From a virus, in IMG/VR virus record IMGVR_UViG_3300032193_000091, positions 1 through 57,002 of that record: DNA of 57,002 nt. One strand, given 5' to 3'. Shown here piece after piece: positions 36,501-45,387 of the stretch; within the stretch, counting starts at the first letter, position 1, and the number at the start of each line of letters is the position of its first letter. The notes below the pieces were generated by a model, which saw only the letters and a list, made by a program, of their open reading frames with translations, was not told where the DNA came from and ran no database searches. The position numbers and the translations under genes are program-made.

Positions 36501-39500
36501 GATGTTTCTGATTTTTCTTAGATACCTGTCATTTGATGTGGTATCCTTGAATGCAAAATATCTGCCATAGAATTGCATTCCGTTGTATTCTGTTACATCA
36601 CCAAGTCTAGATCCAGTCAGTTTTTCACTATCACCAAGAGGTGCTTGTGCGAATACAATATCACTTCCATCAATTGTATATGCTACTCCTGGTTCTTGTA
36701 AGATTCCATCTAAGGTAATAAAGATATTGTTTACTTTTGCAGGAACAAAAGGATTATCAAAAGAATCTCTTAGTTGGAACCTAGTCGTACCAACGGTTTT
36801 GATATTTGCTCCAGTATAAGCAGTATCATTAATATCAACACCATCAAAGGAATTCTTTGCATACCATGGTTTGCCATCATCAAGAACATCATCATAGAAT
36901 CCAGGAGTTGGATTGTATACTCTAATAGTATATGCTCTGAATTCATTGAAGTTGAATTCTGAAGATGCGATGGCACCAGGACCTCTTCTGACCCTATTAT
37001 TTTCTATCTTCTGAATAGACTGAGTAACAACCCTTTGCTTAATGTCACTAGTAATAGTATTGACTTCTGGGTTCCAAAGTTGTATAATAGAAGCTTTGCC
37101 AGATCTAGGCATCTTGGCAGGCATTCTTGTATTAGCATCAGTCTCGATATCAACCTGACCGAACAGTTTAAAACCAGCAGGGTGTGTAGTTGACTTGATT
37201 AAGTCTCTCCACTGATCGATTGGAGTTCTAGACTTGACAACATAGGAATAATCCTGATAGAAGAAACTATCAGTTATTCTTTGTGATCTGTCACTAACTT
37301 TACCTCTAGCAGAATTATAGAATCCAGCATTGTCATAAGATGATGTGATATTCTCAGTTAGTGTACTAGAGTATACTGCCTTTACAGCAGCTCTATTCGT
37401 TGGATTGCTGACACTGACAATAGGGAAATTATTCCTTACAATCCCTTGCAGTTGCTTGAGTTTCAGTAAATTCGTTCCAACCTTAAATTCGCTAACTACT
37501 GCTCGGAAGACTTCTCTTCCTGCTGAATTAGTTTGTGTTACAACCTCTCCTTTTTGGAATCTACCAATAGTTTCCGTTGAAGATGGTCTCTTCAGTGCAA
37601 CAGTAAAATGAGAAGTAAAACTAGATGCTACAGTTTTATCTAAGTGGAAGGCACCACCGTTGCGAATAATCTTAATGCTCTGAGGTACACCAATAGTATT
37701 ACTATCAACATACAACTCAGTATCAGATTCAATGATCTCTACTGTTGGTTTGTATGTGTATCCTTTTCCTGCATTCTCTACAGCAATAATAGAAATCTTA
37801 CCATTAGTTACACTTGGTTTGAATCTAGCACCCTGTCCGTCTCCGTCAGTAATTACAACAACTGGATTGGTGTAATTTGATCCACCTTCAGTTACAGTTA
37901 TGCCAGTGATAACTTGTACTTTTTCGTCATACTCTACTTCAGCAGTTGCTTTGTATGTTGGGGTGATATCTACACCAGTAATTACAGGAACTTTCTTATA
38001 GTTAAGTCCAAGGTTAGTTACCTTAATAGTATTGATTTCTCCAATAGAGAAAGCACCTTTTGATGTGTATGTAATAACCCCTGATCCATCCCACAGAGGT
38101 TTGGAATCGACGTTGTATACAATTCTTGTAGGTGTTACATAAATTACAGTCTTCTCGCCTTGTAGAGGATCTGTGATGAGTTCTAGATATGCATCATCAG
38201 ACGTTACAACACCGTTCTTATCAAAATAGTAGAATGTTGTAAAATCAGTTCCTACCTTGGTATCATACTGGTTCTCGGCAATCCTAGGACCAAAACCAAA
38301 TTTAACTTCAGTAAATGCCCCTTCGTTTCCAGGAAGAGTGGTGGATGCAAGTTTCTCTTCTGTGATAAGATTGTATGCTCTACTTGGACTTAAGTCGAAA
38401 TAAGTTCCAGTTAGAGATGAGTGTGAAGTATCGAACTTGTAACGATAGAATTCCTGAATCTGAATATTTGGATTAGGAGTGAATACAATATTATCTTCAG
38501 AAATTTCAAACTTAAAGTTAGGAGATTCAATACTAGAAACAGTTACAAGTCTTGCTGGTGTGCTGCCATCAAAGAACGTGCTGCTATTCTGAACTGAAGT
38601 AGCGGTATTTCTCTCAATACCATAATTGTAAACCAGGATTACTGATTGAGTGTCTCTATCATAAGTTAATACTTTTCCTGATGTTGATAGTCCACCAACT
38701 TGGAAGTTTTCTGGGAAGTTATATTGTGCTTTATATAAAGTTACTGCTTGACCGTCGTAGTGATTCGTATCTTCAGAACCTTCAATGCCACGATTGACAG
38801 TAACCTCTGTTGGACTATCAATAGAAGTTACTTCTAGAATCTCAGATCCAATTTTAATCAGATCACCAATTGCAAGACCAGTGGTGCTCTTTAGTACAAG
38901 GTTTCTCTTTCCTTCTGCAAACCCAACGTGATCGACGTAGATAGAAAGTCTGGCAGTGCTTCTAGAAGCAGATGATCTGAAAAGGGATTCATCATCGACA
39001 GAAAGATAATCACCTTTTCTGTATCCAGTTCCTTTGTTGGTAATATCAACAGTAGCAACAGTAGCAGATACTGTTGCAACAATCTCTAAACCTGTGCTAG
39101 TTACCAATCCATCATTATCAAACACTTTAATGTAGTCTGGAAGGTCATCATTAGTGATGACAAATGATCCTCCAACGTAATTGTATCCAGGTGTTTTTAC
39201 ATAAACTTTATTACCTACAATTTCGCCATTATTAATTGTAAATGATGCAACCAACCCCTCACCGTCACCACCAGAAATAACAATATTATTGTAAACGCCA
39301 TCGCGGTATCCAGAGTGAGTTCCTTGGACCTGCAAATCAGATACAACATTGTTTTTGACAACGATAGTTGCAGTTGCACCAGTTCCAGATCCGCCAGTTA
39401 GTGCTACATCAGCGTATGTGTCAGGAGCATAATCTGCTCCACCGTTTAGAATTTGGAATGCTCCAATACCAGTGTCAGAAATTTCTGATTCGTATTCTGG

Positions 39501-42500
39501 TGTTTTGAGAACTACATTTTGATATAGTCTCTTTCTAACATAATAGTCTTTTGTCTTGATAGAATCATCTGGTCTAATATCAACTGTGATTTTATCATCA
39601 ATGCCTAGACCATGTGGATTTGAAGTCTCAATCAACGCAACACTTTGATTAACCTCAAATGGTTCTAAGTTATCACTAAGTGAAGTGAGGACTACTGGTT
39701 TAGATCCAGAAGTGTTGAAGAAGTCAGAAGACTGTAGGAAGTAATCACCACCAATTTCTTCTGCAATACCATCACCAGTTGGTTCGTTTGCATTAGAAGT
39801 AAATTCTTGTCCTACTTGGAACTGTAGTCCAGCACCAATCTGATCCCAGTTGGTGTCTCCAAGTTCTACAATTCTGTATTGTTTATTTGGTAGAATAGAA
39901 GTTGCTGTAATTCTACCCTGGTTGAGGGGAACCCAATCACCCTCTGTTACTTTAATCTCTACTGTATTCTGACTGCTGGTTCCATTTAGAATTTCACCCT
40001 TTGCTACAGCTGGGTTAACACCATCAGTTAGACTAAGGATTGCTCCTTTGGTGTATGAACTCTTCTGGTCGAGTAGAATGAAGAAGGTTTTGATGTCAGC
40101 AGAAAATGTTCCAGTATTGTCAAATGTACCAATAACATCCTTTAGAACAATTTGATTGTCGTTTCTGACTTCACCAACAATAACACCAGATGCATTGGAA
40201 GATGGTTGTCTTAGAGTATCATCTTCAAATAGATAAGCATTTTGAATAGTAGTTAACTTGACTACCTTATTTTCATAACTGTCAATATATTCTACAGGTT
40301 GTCCCTTGACAGATTCAACTAATGCTTCTGCCTGAAATCCATCTGTGCCTTTATTGTCAAAGTACAGTTTTGAATTGACAGAAAATACGTTTGCAGATCT
40401 CTCAACAGTTACATTGTCAACTGTGCCTGGTTTTACGCTACCAATCTCTGCAATGACACCTTCGCCATTTCCAGGCATACCCAATTCATTGAGTCTTCTG
40501 GATTTTTTGGGAATGTCGTTCTGGTTAATATTCGAATTGTAATTACTATCCACTGGTAGTGAATAGAAGTTCTTCCCTAAAATGTATGGGAATTGCGGTA
40601 CTTGATCGCTATTAATAGTAGTGAAATAAGCATAAACTCCCTCTGGAAAATCGGGGGTAACGCAAAATCGTCCATTGTTTTCGTCTAGTGAACCATTCTT
40701 GTGTCTATAGGTGTAATCATTTGTGAATGTACCTAAAGGATATTGATTTGTTCCAGGTCCTCCACGCCTGGTAGCGTTGAGAACGTAACTGGATGTCATA
40801 CGAGCAATACCAGTAGTGGCATCTAGTGGATCCTCAAATCCATAAGGACCATAGATTGGATTGCCGTCATAAGCAAAACCAATAATTGGTGAGTGGGTTA
40901 GACTACCAGTCTCTTGGTTGTTAGCAGTAATATTGTCATTCAGGGCATATCTGAATGCCTTTGGATTTGCAAATTGTCCGTAACCATACTCATATGAAAT
41001 ATTGAAGTTCTCAAAGACATAACCATTCTGGTCGTCCATTACAGACTTATACTTCTCATATCTGTTGAAGTTCCACTCTGTTAGTTCAACTTGTGCCTTT
41101 GCACCAGAACCAACAGGAATGATATCAACTCTCACTGTATTCTGATTGTAGAATACACCTTCGGCATTCTTTTCAAATCCAGTAATTCTTCCGTCAACAT
41201 CAACGATAGCAGTAAAGTCTGCAAAACGACCTTTACCATTATTGTCAGTGATTCTTACAGTTGGTGGAGAAGAATAGAACTCACCAGCATTATCGATAAT
41301 CAAACTGGTTACTTTATCACCAGTTACAACTGCACGAACAATAGCACCTCTACCAGAAGTTACCTCAATCGTTGGTACAACAGGAAATACCTTTTGTGAA
41401 GTTACAGTATAACTTTCAATAACTGATCCTGATAGATTTGCTTGTACCAGATCAGGAACACCATCAACTAGAACAAATGGTGGTTTAGCATATCCTGAAC
41501 CTTGCTCTACAACAGATACAGATTCTAAATTTCCATATCTGACACTTTCTTCGTCTTTGTATCCATATAGACGAACACCATTAAGCAGAAGTCCAACTTC
41601 TGATTTTGGAGTGGCATACTTCTCAGTAGTCTTAATCGCTTCTTTTCTAAGAATACGAAGAAGTTTCTGATCTTTAATTGGTTGATTATCTAGAACACCT
41701 TCTTTAAAGATTTCATATGAAGGAAAACTAGATGATGTGATATAATAGTATTGATCGTCTGCAAAAATAGCAGATACATCACTTGAAACTGAAGACAGTT
41801 GTGCCTCAAGAGTTGGTTTAGTTGGAATCTTGATGGGAAGATTATTATTCAGGATCCATCTGTAAATGTTAGATCCCGTCTGAGTGATCTTATTGTCAGC
41901 AGTCTGGAAACCAGGAATAGAGATTTGAACCTTATCGTTTGGATATGAATAAGGTTGAGCGTCAGTAATCTGGAAATCGTAGACTACACCTAGGGTTACG
42001 AGTTCTACATTAGCACCCTTGATGATAACTGGTTTGTATACAGGCGTACCTTCTTCATGAGTATAGGTAATGTCGCCTCGTCTCTCAATAGTAAATTGAG
42101 TTACATTCTTGTCATTGAAGGAGATGACTTCTTCTCCAATCAAAATCTCACCTTTTTCTTTCCATCCAATAGTAGAGAACACATTAACTCTCTTACCAAT
42201 ACCTGTTGTATTAGAAAGAGTCTTAGTGAGACTAGTTTTCGTAGAGATGGCAAATTCACCAGTTACGGTCTCTGGTGCGAGAACTAGATTGACGATTGCT
42301 TCTCCATCTGCAGTAATGTCACCAATTACATTGTCTACAGTAGCAGAGACATATCCATACTCTGCGGTCTCTTCCTGTACTACTACATTACCAATCAGAT
42401 CATTAACATCACCACTAATCACCTTTACTTTTAGAGCATAGATGTTAGTCCAGTCAGAATCGGAAGACTTAAGGGTGAAATCTGTTGGGTTGTATACCTC

Positions 42501-43163
42501 TGGTTTTTCCTTAGCATCCTTGGAGATGATGGTGTTGAAGATGAACTTAATCGAACTCTTCGTACCCTTTGCCTTATAGAACTTATTAATGTTCTTGATA
42601 AGAGTTCTTTTGTCAACTTCACCCTTAAGATACTTCTCTGGGAAAGAACCTAAGTATTGCGATTCAAAATTCTTGACAAATGCATACAGGAAAAGGTTAC
42701 TAACGTTGTAAACCTTTGCACCATAATTATGACTTGCTGCATCTGTGCTTGTAAAAGTGCTAGACTCATACAAGTCGCCTAGCGATGTATTGCCGCTTAC
42801 TCCTCTGTGGCAATTTCTAAATTCTGTTTCTGTTCTAGTCTCATAGAACATGATCTCATCATTGATTCTGATGTAACCATTCTTCTCTGGGAATGAAGAT
42901 GCATCATCAACAACGATGATTGTTTCAGTAGCATTAACTGTTACTGATAGTTCTGTATACTGCTTTAGAAGACTTTTCTCATAATAATCGATATCAGCGT
43001 ACTTCTGGATATTGTTGATAATATCCAAAGTGCCACCTTGCACCTCCTGTGCTTCATAATACTTCTCTACAAACTTGCTAAAAAGTTCGTATTCAGAAGA
43101 AATGAATTCAGGAAGCTGCGACTCAATTAGAGTTGAAATTCTCTTAGTCTTTACAGCAGGCAT
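30591..43163 (-). CDS. 7: Giant gp7-like baseplate wedge protein, 4190 residues
   Basis: The gene lies between gp6 and gp8, the T4 gp7 position. Two separated segments resemble the C-terminal part of T4 gp7: residues about 183-260 (VDKRTLIKNINKFYKAKGTK, then SIKFIFNTI, DLIGNVVVQEETAEYGYV), and about 1967-2005 (YSYVVKSRTPIDQW, STTHPAGFKLFG). They are close together in T4 gp7, so about 1700 residues appear to have been inserted between them. The insert includes a YHYH-type domain (about 756-860), repeated RIND/IGDE-Y-RG modules, and many GSGY beta repeats. Beyond 2005 lie helical Cys/Trp modules (about 2215-2600) and seven about 65-residue repeats (3522-3955). gp7 organises the T4 wedge. Homology is inferred by eye; the virion role is firm. 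Confidence 0.75.
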   Translation of the reverse strand: MPAVKTKRISTLIESQLPEFISSEYELFSKFVEKYYEAQEVQGGTLDIINNIQKYADIDYYEKSLLKQYTELSVTVNATETIIVVDDASSFPEKNGYIRINDEIMFYETRTETEFRNCHRGVSGNTSLGDLYESSTFTSTDAASHNYGAKVYNVSNLFLYAFVKNFESQYLGSFPEKYLKGEVDKRTLIKNINKFYKAKGTKSSIKFIFNTIISKDAKEKPEVYNPTDFTLKSSDSDWTNIYALKVKVISGDVNDLIGNVVVQEETAEYGYVSATVDNVIGDITADGEAIVNLVLAPETVTGEFAISTKTSLTKTLSNTTGIGKRVNVFSTIGWKEKGEILIGEEVISFNDKNVTQFTIERRGDITYTHEEGTPVYKPVIIKGANVELVTLGVVYDFQITDAQPYSYPNDKVQISIPGFQTADNKITQTGSNIYRWILNNNLPIKIPTKPTLEAQLSSVSSDVSAIFADDQYYYITSSSFPSYEIFKEGVLDNQPIKDQKLLRILRKEAIKTTEKYATPKSEVGLLLNGVRLYGYKDEESVRYGNLESVSVVEQGSGYAKPPFVLVDGVPDLVQANLSGSVIESYTVTSQKVFPVVPTIEVTSGRGAIVRAVVTGDKVTSLIIDNAGEFYSSPPTVRITDNNGKGRFADFTAIVDVDGRITGFEKNAEGVFYNQNTVRVDIIPVGSGAKAQVELTEWNFNRYEKYKSVMDDQNGYVFENFNISYEYGYGQFANPKAFRYALNDNITANNQETGSLTHSPIIGFAYDGNPIYGPYGFEDPLDATTGIARMTSSYVLNATRRGGPGTNQYPLGTFTNDYTYRHKNGSLDENNGRFCVTPDFPEGVYAYFTTINSDQVPQFPYILGKNFYSLPVDSNYNSNINQNDIPKKSRRLNELGMPGNGEGVIAEIGSVKPGTVDNVTVERSANVFSVNSKLYFDNKGTDGFQAEALVESVKGQPVEYIDSYENKVVKLTTIQNAYLFEDDTLRQPSSNASGVIVGEVRNDNQIVLKDVIGTFDNTGTFSADIKTFFILLDQKSSYTKGAILSLTDGVNPAVAKGEILNGTSSQNTVEIKVTEGDWVPLNQGRITATSILPNKQYRIVELGDTNWDQIGAGLQFQVGQEFTSNANEPTGDGIAEEIGGDYFLQSSDFFNTSGSKPVVLTSLSDNLEPFEVNQSVALIETSNPHGLGIDDKITVDIRPDDSIKTKDYYVRKRLYQNVVLKTPEYESEISDTGIGAFQILNGGADYAPDTYADVALTGGSGTGATATIVVKNNVVSDLQVQGTHSGYRDGVYNNIVISGGDGEGLVASFTINNGEIVGNKVYVKTPGYNYVGGSFVITNDDLPDYIKVFDNDGLVTSTGLEIVATVSATVATVDITNKGTGYRKGDYLSVDDESLFRSSASRSTARLSIYVDHVGFAEGKRNLVLKSTTGLAIGDLIKIGSEILEVTSIDSPTEVTVNRGIEGSEDTNHYDGQAVTLYKAQYNFPENFQVGGLSTSGKVLTYDRDTQSVILVYNYGIERNTATSVQNSSTFFDGSTPARLVTVSSIESPNFKFEISEDNIVFTPNPNIQIQEFYRYKFDTSHSSLTGTYFDLSPSRAYNLITEEKLASTTLPGNEGAFTEVKFGFGPRIAENQYDTKVGTDFTTFYYFDKNGVVTSDDAYLELITDPLQGEKTVIYVTPTRIVYNVDSKPLWDGSGVITYTSKGAFSIGEINTIKVTNLGLNYKKVPVITGVDITPTYKATAEVEYDEKVQVITGITVTEGGSNYTNPVVVITDGDGQGARFKPSVTNGKISIIAVENAGKGYTYKPTVEIIESDTELYVDSNTIGVPQSIKIIRNGGAFHLDKTVASSFTSHFTVALKRPSSTETIGRFQKGEVVTQTNSAGREVFRAVVSEFKVGTNLLKLKQLQGIVRNNFPIVSVSNPTNRAAVKAVYSSTLTENITSSYDNAGFYNSARGKVSDRSQRITDSFFYQDYSYVVKSRTPIDQWRDLIKSTTHPAGFKLFGQVDIETDANTRMPAKMPRSGKASIIQLWNPEVNTITSDIKQRVVTQSIQKIENNRVRRGPGAIASSEFNFNEFRAYTIRVYNPTPGFYDDVLDDGKPWYAKNSFDGVDINDTAYTGANIKTVGTTRFQLRDSFDNPFVPAKVNNIFITLDGILQEPGVAYTIDGSDIVFAQAPLGDSEKLTGSRLGDVTEYNGMQFYGRYFAFKDTTSNDRYLRKIRNIFQRNGRWLDSANQIERNLDFIISESIGYGKEIHPTLDWSTKGSSYESDLRNILKAYEHDLRFGGNVKTVDYLSYFNEDNSYDYITDNKVPSLDIFRYATNLSKLAIRNWDIVVNNVNFIQGSRILTMADTNNVAVGMLISAGGAFPEGTRISSIDSEIQITLTRAALSNSGGGGGAPAGTTTFDGTTDGNTTSPTSTAAVEPGDTFIVDDGDTFSVPPSFSGSDTATFYFSGINTGTFYDAANLIAANKAYLQEEVSATIYNNYTLQTTVEKCARDLGYLIDAIVYHLKFGGTEQVVEFGRLYYTNAGYPYGETLTHINRSVEETAAAIAAWDLLVEKMTLAMRNSLGAGTYTNIAPVIDPDVAIDSLVPACANVASALGSYIQIVKDILAFGTGYVDATPQNLNSEGNWTSLRVYTNYNIIEDPLLPDSECADVISSVDSLFANVTDILNEESVSRSLPDYVDGETKEFELYWEDGTEVNSEEDEDFFITINAVLQQPKYNATYPGGDAYYIDRTVIPNKIVFDVAPIWDQDFGAKSIGEPTAVERVVGLGVGNYKRLTIDYNLVDGVRSGPFLILDMEDRSVQKIDEKEFLFVFVDGVLQREGYSYTISGPNIYFNVPITEQNDVDMRLLYGRDVGQILNIYDYSPNTYYIQGDITFTLDKSTTFATEAINKLARNDDNVSYSSWMQDKRYAGYRAIGSRSDGSAYDAPIGDIIDPYIFSEDGDIVTIKARFVVSQYHELVTNQLFTGRYRLLLASIADASITTEIVVNQIDRTITTDETGRIRLADRNGKWNATKLGRSYRKTFLPLNSGDTIKVDGESAYRKISALPSIVTSKDYSNSIPSNNSIFGIVGVEAYNGSTEGTGLSVVPIMETVEDEDGNKVLTGRIERLEWNQRNYNPNTQPTAYQYYTPPIIQFIPEDGNGGGAQAEVLTLGGHILSVDLINPGSGYTSAPKTVVARGYDILVERDIAVSLVTIGIQPKLDADLRTITSEISIASLPVPLAFTSSAIIADSPRAIFKALTAIIQVEEDGNFKEGLDARVVQPLTKFTDTKNKKVQTYLVDMFLGQNEYVSIASTRTPFVKSVSITQTARKLTTQSQKRIFNDSLGNFNYYETGAYLDLDMTATDTVAYIADTSKFETNGYLMIGDEVVRYYRKLTDRFLSLQRGVDGTTPKPWLAGTFLKQIPKKVEVVSGGVAAIQSVASVRVKEIDSEVKFNEDNEFAKWFEPAPVSVEQKATLNERVITAQIQSVQAIDSLSYVTAKTQRKTDIGARKVIGLFSSLQADRTIIRGELQRQDIFFPAPVVTQTVVTAAAHKAITTEVTLLNVFSESVTVKPYASFEKLDSLAWKETLIEQDIKKEAVVPDVKITQIYAKATVRPTVSSTSQISIISEAISIAPKESFSAIESLAWNETLVKRDIKKEAIQIVDWKVTQTIVKAQVRPSIVSTNTTFLTRTEAITTRPSETFVSIDSLTHYTQPDRLEIQKADINLYDWRVEQTIVKATLRPSITSTNRVDIISEALSIAPQASEAAFGEMYYYKQPDRLEIQKADINLVDWKVTQTIVKAQVAPTVTSTSQISIVSDALSIAPKDSIASFNSLSVGATEVKADIKKDAVQIVDWKIAKTIIKSQVRPTVLATVQANIVTESGGAAGAGAINSEARFESLTRDNIEIKVDIKKSAVRLADWKVSHKQIRSSLAPTISSVSASSIEADAITTRPQESGIFADSVVRTTVNHVEELHHISIQHEVVHNGPTELLRIHPGTGVVDGFVESIFLSDPVPTRDGGSVDITDDHDVLQRDGDLIDVINQLFGSSGSGDYLGNYTTGNAGPTLRNWNYVGYDDGSANASGVSIERFSALFPQMTLADFEDRPNSSYTINGDYFNLANPSIQNAIAITSQTGLISGTIAVDNSGDPGAEPTKYFLDSGYLFTSGGSIIQYTSKTGTTFDGCTVYSGPTTISAGDEMINIEVD
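31300..32600 (-). repeat. Seven about 65-residue tandem repeats in the gp7-like C-terminus
   Basis: Units begin with DWKVTQTIVKAQVRP or a close variant, continue with a Ser/Thr-rich strand, an EAISIAPK or EAITTRPS segment, and end in a charged DIKKEAIQIV or EIQKADINLV helix. Six clear units are preceded by one degenerate unit (PVVTQTVVTAAAHK) and trail off after VNHVEELHH. Unit length is 62-66 residues, about 190 nt. The alternation of charged helix and strand suggests a repeated, rod-like or coiled-coil-linked structure. Repetition also produces a false 477-residue ORF in another frame. Confidence 0.88.
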
Positions 43164-43167
43164 TTAC

Positions 43168-44964
43168 TTACTCTTTGTATGCAGTGAACGAGGAATTAGC
43201 AACGTCAACGTCAAGATAAACCTCGCGGAGTGCCTTGATATCATTAGAAAGTGGTTTCACAGTAACTGAGATACGGTTATCAAAATAACTACCTTTGATG
43301 ATAGTTAAATTATACATCTTGAGCTCACCTCTATCATAGTCAATATCACCGACTTCCTTGTCTAGAACGACTTTTTCACCTGTTGCGGTATCTAGTCTAT
43401 ATAGGACAATTTTGCCATCCCTATCTTCGAGATAGACATCAAAATTAGGATATTCAGTAACTCTAAACCCTGTTGTAGAAAGGGTTGCACCATCGCAGTC
43501 TTTATCGAAGGAATTCTGGAAACAAACTTCGTAATAGAACGTAGAATTCAACTGTGGATAGAAATCTTTTCTCATTCTGACTGAAGTCAAGTTAGAGTTA
43601 ATCGATCTGTCTGCATCATCGATTACACCAGTAAATTTACTGTGTCTAAACTTACCGTTGAACTTCTCAGTGTCTGATGTGTCGATATAGTCTTGTACCG
43701 ATCCAATAACTTTGTCACGGATCTGTGTTGGTGTCTGATCTGTCTTACCACCATTATAATAAATCTTACTTTCCATCTCAACATACAGTACAGATGGATC
43801 TACGATCACTGGGGTAACAGAAGCAACTGAATATTTCTTCAGTTCATCAACAATTTGCTTTTTGGTAACACTTGTTACATAAGTAGCATCCTTCGGTTTC
43901 AGTACAATGAATACTCTGCCATACTGAGGAGGATCTGCTTCTTCACCGCCGTAGATAATGATATCACTGGTAGCAGGATAGATCTTTCTGATGATAGATC
44001 CGTAGTCATTTGATGTTACTGCTCTATCTTGTGATCCATATGCTTTAGGAGCGTTAAACTTGATCTTACTAATAGACTCCAGTCCTTCGCCTCCAGAGGC
44101 AGGAACAGTCGAATCGATAGTTATATCAAAAGAGTTAGGAGAGACCCCTTGTGGGTTCTCCAGGACGCCAGAGAAGACGAATGTACGTACACTATTGCTC
44201 TCTGGACCAGAAGTGGTTAGGTAAGACACTTCTACTCTCGCACCATTGTCAAGTTTCTTGCCTAACACACCATCGCCAAAAACTAGTTCGTATCTTTCAT
44301 CTTCGATCTCGTCTAGAAAGAATACTTTAGAATCTTGATCTACATCTAGAATATTATCTGATACTAGATATGGTTCACTGAACGATCCACCAGTAGGGAA
44401 TACTTTTGCTCTTACTGTATTGGTGTCAATGTTCTGGTTGTCAAGAATAAACCTTTGTGACTTCAGTGATGTGTTAACAGTGTAAGTGTTTGTTAGAAGA
44501 GTTCCTTCATATACAGGAACTTCTTCGAAAATTGCTCTTTGATTTGATACTTGTGCCTTTACATCATCAAGAACAACATATTGATATGTTGTATTGTCAT
44601 ATGACGCAACAAATCCTGTTCCTTTCTTCAGTAGGAGTTCAGTATCAGTTGTTGCGTTATTGTAATTGACTGTAAAGTCAATATAAGCAACGGGAGCTGT
44701 GATGCTCTTGGGTCTGTAACCCAGTTGCTTTGCCAGAGCAACCACATTGTCCCTCAGGGTGGCAGAATCAATGAATAGTTCATTGACTACCATGTTAGTG
44801 TTAAACGCCGTATAGTAGGTGTTATAGGCGAGTGTGTCGATCAGCGTTGATAACGCAGATCCTTCAAAGTCATAGTCAGTAAAATCTGACTGCGCTCTAA
44901 GGTACTCCTTCAGAGCAGACTTGATATCTTCAAAGTCTAAATTAGCAACTTGAGTGTATGGCAT
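43168..44964 (-). CDS. 6: Baseplate wedge protein gp6
   Basis: This 598-residue protein begins MPYTQVANLDFEDIKSALKE and includes DFEGSALSTLIDTLAYNTYY and LFIDSATLRDNVVALAKQLGY, the unmistakable N-terminal region of T4-like gp6 (also the baseplate J-like family). gp6 forms the wedge ring joining neighbouring wedges and drives the baseplate change on infection. The start overlaps the gp25 stop (TAATG), and the gp7-like gene begins two bases past its own stop, giving a gp25-gp6-gp7 operon as in other T4-like cyanophages. Length is near the family norm. Confidence 0.94.
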   Translation of the reverse strand: MPYTQVANLDFEDIKSALKEYLRAQSDFTDYDFEGSALSTLIDTLAYNTYYTAFNTNMVVNELFIDSATLRDNVVALAKQLGYRPKSITAPVAYIDFTVNYNNATTDTELLLKKGTGFVASYDNTTYQYVVLDDVKAQVSNQRAIFEEVPVYEGTLLTNTYTVNTSLKSQRFILDNQNIDTNTVRAKVFPTGGSFSEPYLVSDNILDVDQDSKVFFLDEIEDERYELVFGDGVLGKKLDNGARVEVSYLTTSGPESNSVRTFVFSGVLENPQGVSPNSFDITIDSTVPASGGEGLESISKIKFNAPKAYGSQDRAVTSNDYGSIIRKIYPATSDIIIYGGEEADPPQYGRVFIVLKPKDATYVTSVTKKQIVDELKKYSVASVTPVIVDPSVLYVEMESKIYYNGGKTDQTPTQIRDKVIGSVQDYIDTSDTEKFNGKFRHSKFTGVIDDADRSINSNLTSVRMRKDFYPQLNSTFYYEVCFQNSFDKDCDGATLSTTGFRVTEYPNFDVYLEDRDGKIVLYRLDTATGEKVVLDKEVGDIDYDRGELKMYNLTIIKGSYFDNRISVTVKPLSNDIKALREVYLDVDVANSSFTAYKE

Positions 44965-45356
44965 TATCGAGTACGCTCTAGGAAGAGTTCTACATTTACA
45001 GGTGCATCATCCCTGCCTACAATAAAGTAACTCAACTCAACATCATATCCGTTATCCAACTCATTTGGAGTGCAGCGGATGTTGTCAACAGTAATCCTAG
45101 GTTCATACTTAGCAAGACAATTAGAAATCTCACCTCGGATAAGACCAGCACTACCATAATCTAGAGGTTCGAACAACATTCTAGTAATGTTCGATCCTAG
45201 ATCAGGACGAAATGGACGTTCTCCCTTTACAGTAAGAAGCAAGGCAGTAATCGACTGAGCGATAGCTGCCTTGTCTTTCACCTGTACTAGATCATCTGAT
45301 ACAGGATGCTTCTTAAATGTAACACTCAGATCTTTAAATGTCTGAAAGGAAGGCAT
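44964..45356 (-). CDS. 25: Baseplate wedge protein gp25
   Basis: This 130-residue protein has the gp25-like (lysozyme-like baseplate) core: KGERPFRPDLGSNITRMLFE (residues 49-68) and CLAKYEPRITVDNIR (about 87-101). T4 gp25 nucleates the sheath on the baseplate through its EPR-containing core. It starts 24 nt downstream of a late promoter and overlaps gp6 by a TAATG junction. The length matches the family. Confidence 0.95.
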   Translation of the reverse strand: MPSFQTFKDLSVTFKKHPVSDDLVQVKDKAAIAQSITALLLTVKGERPFRPDLGSNITRMLFEPLDYGSAGLIRGEISNCLAKYEPRITVDNIRCTPNELDNGYDVELSYFIVGRDDAPVNVELFLERTR

Positions 45357-45379
45357 TTAGGCACAGCATGGGCTGTTTT

Positions 45380-45387
45380 TATTTATT
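45380..45387 (-). promoter_or_regulatory. T4-type late promoter before gp25
   Basis: The minus strand reads AATAAATA, seven of eight consensus bases, touching the stop of the 72-aa gene and 24 nt upstream of the gp25 ATG. It would drive the gp25-gp6-gp7 operon. Confidence 0.75.

Noticed and set aside
45362-45380. Plus-strand hairpin GCACAGCATGGGCTGTTTTT
   Set aside because: It is a short stem with a T run, but there is no plus-strand gene to terminate.
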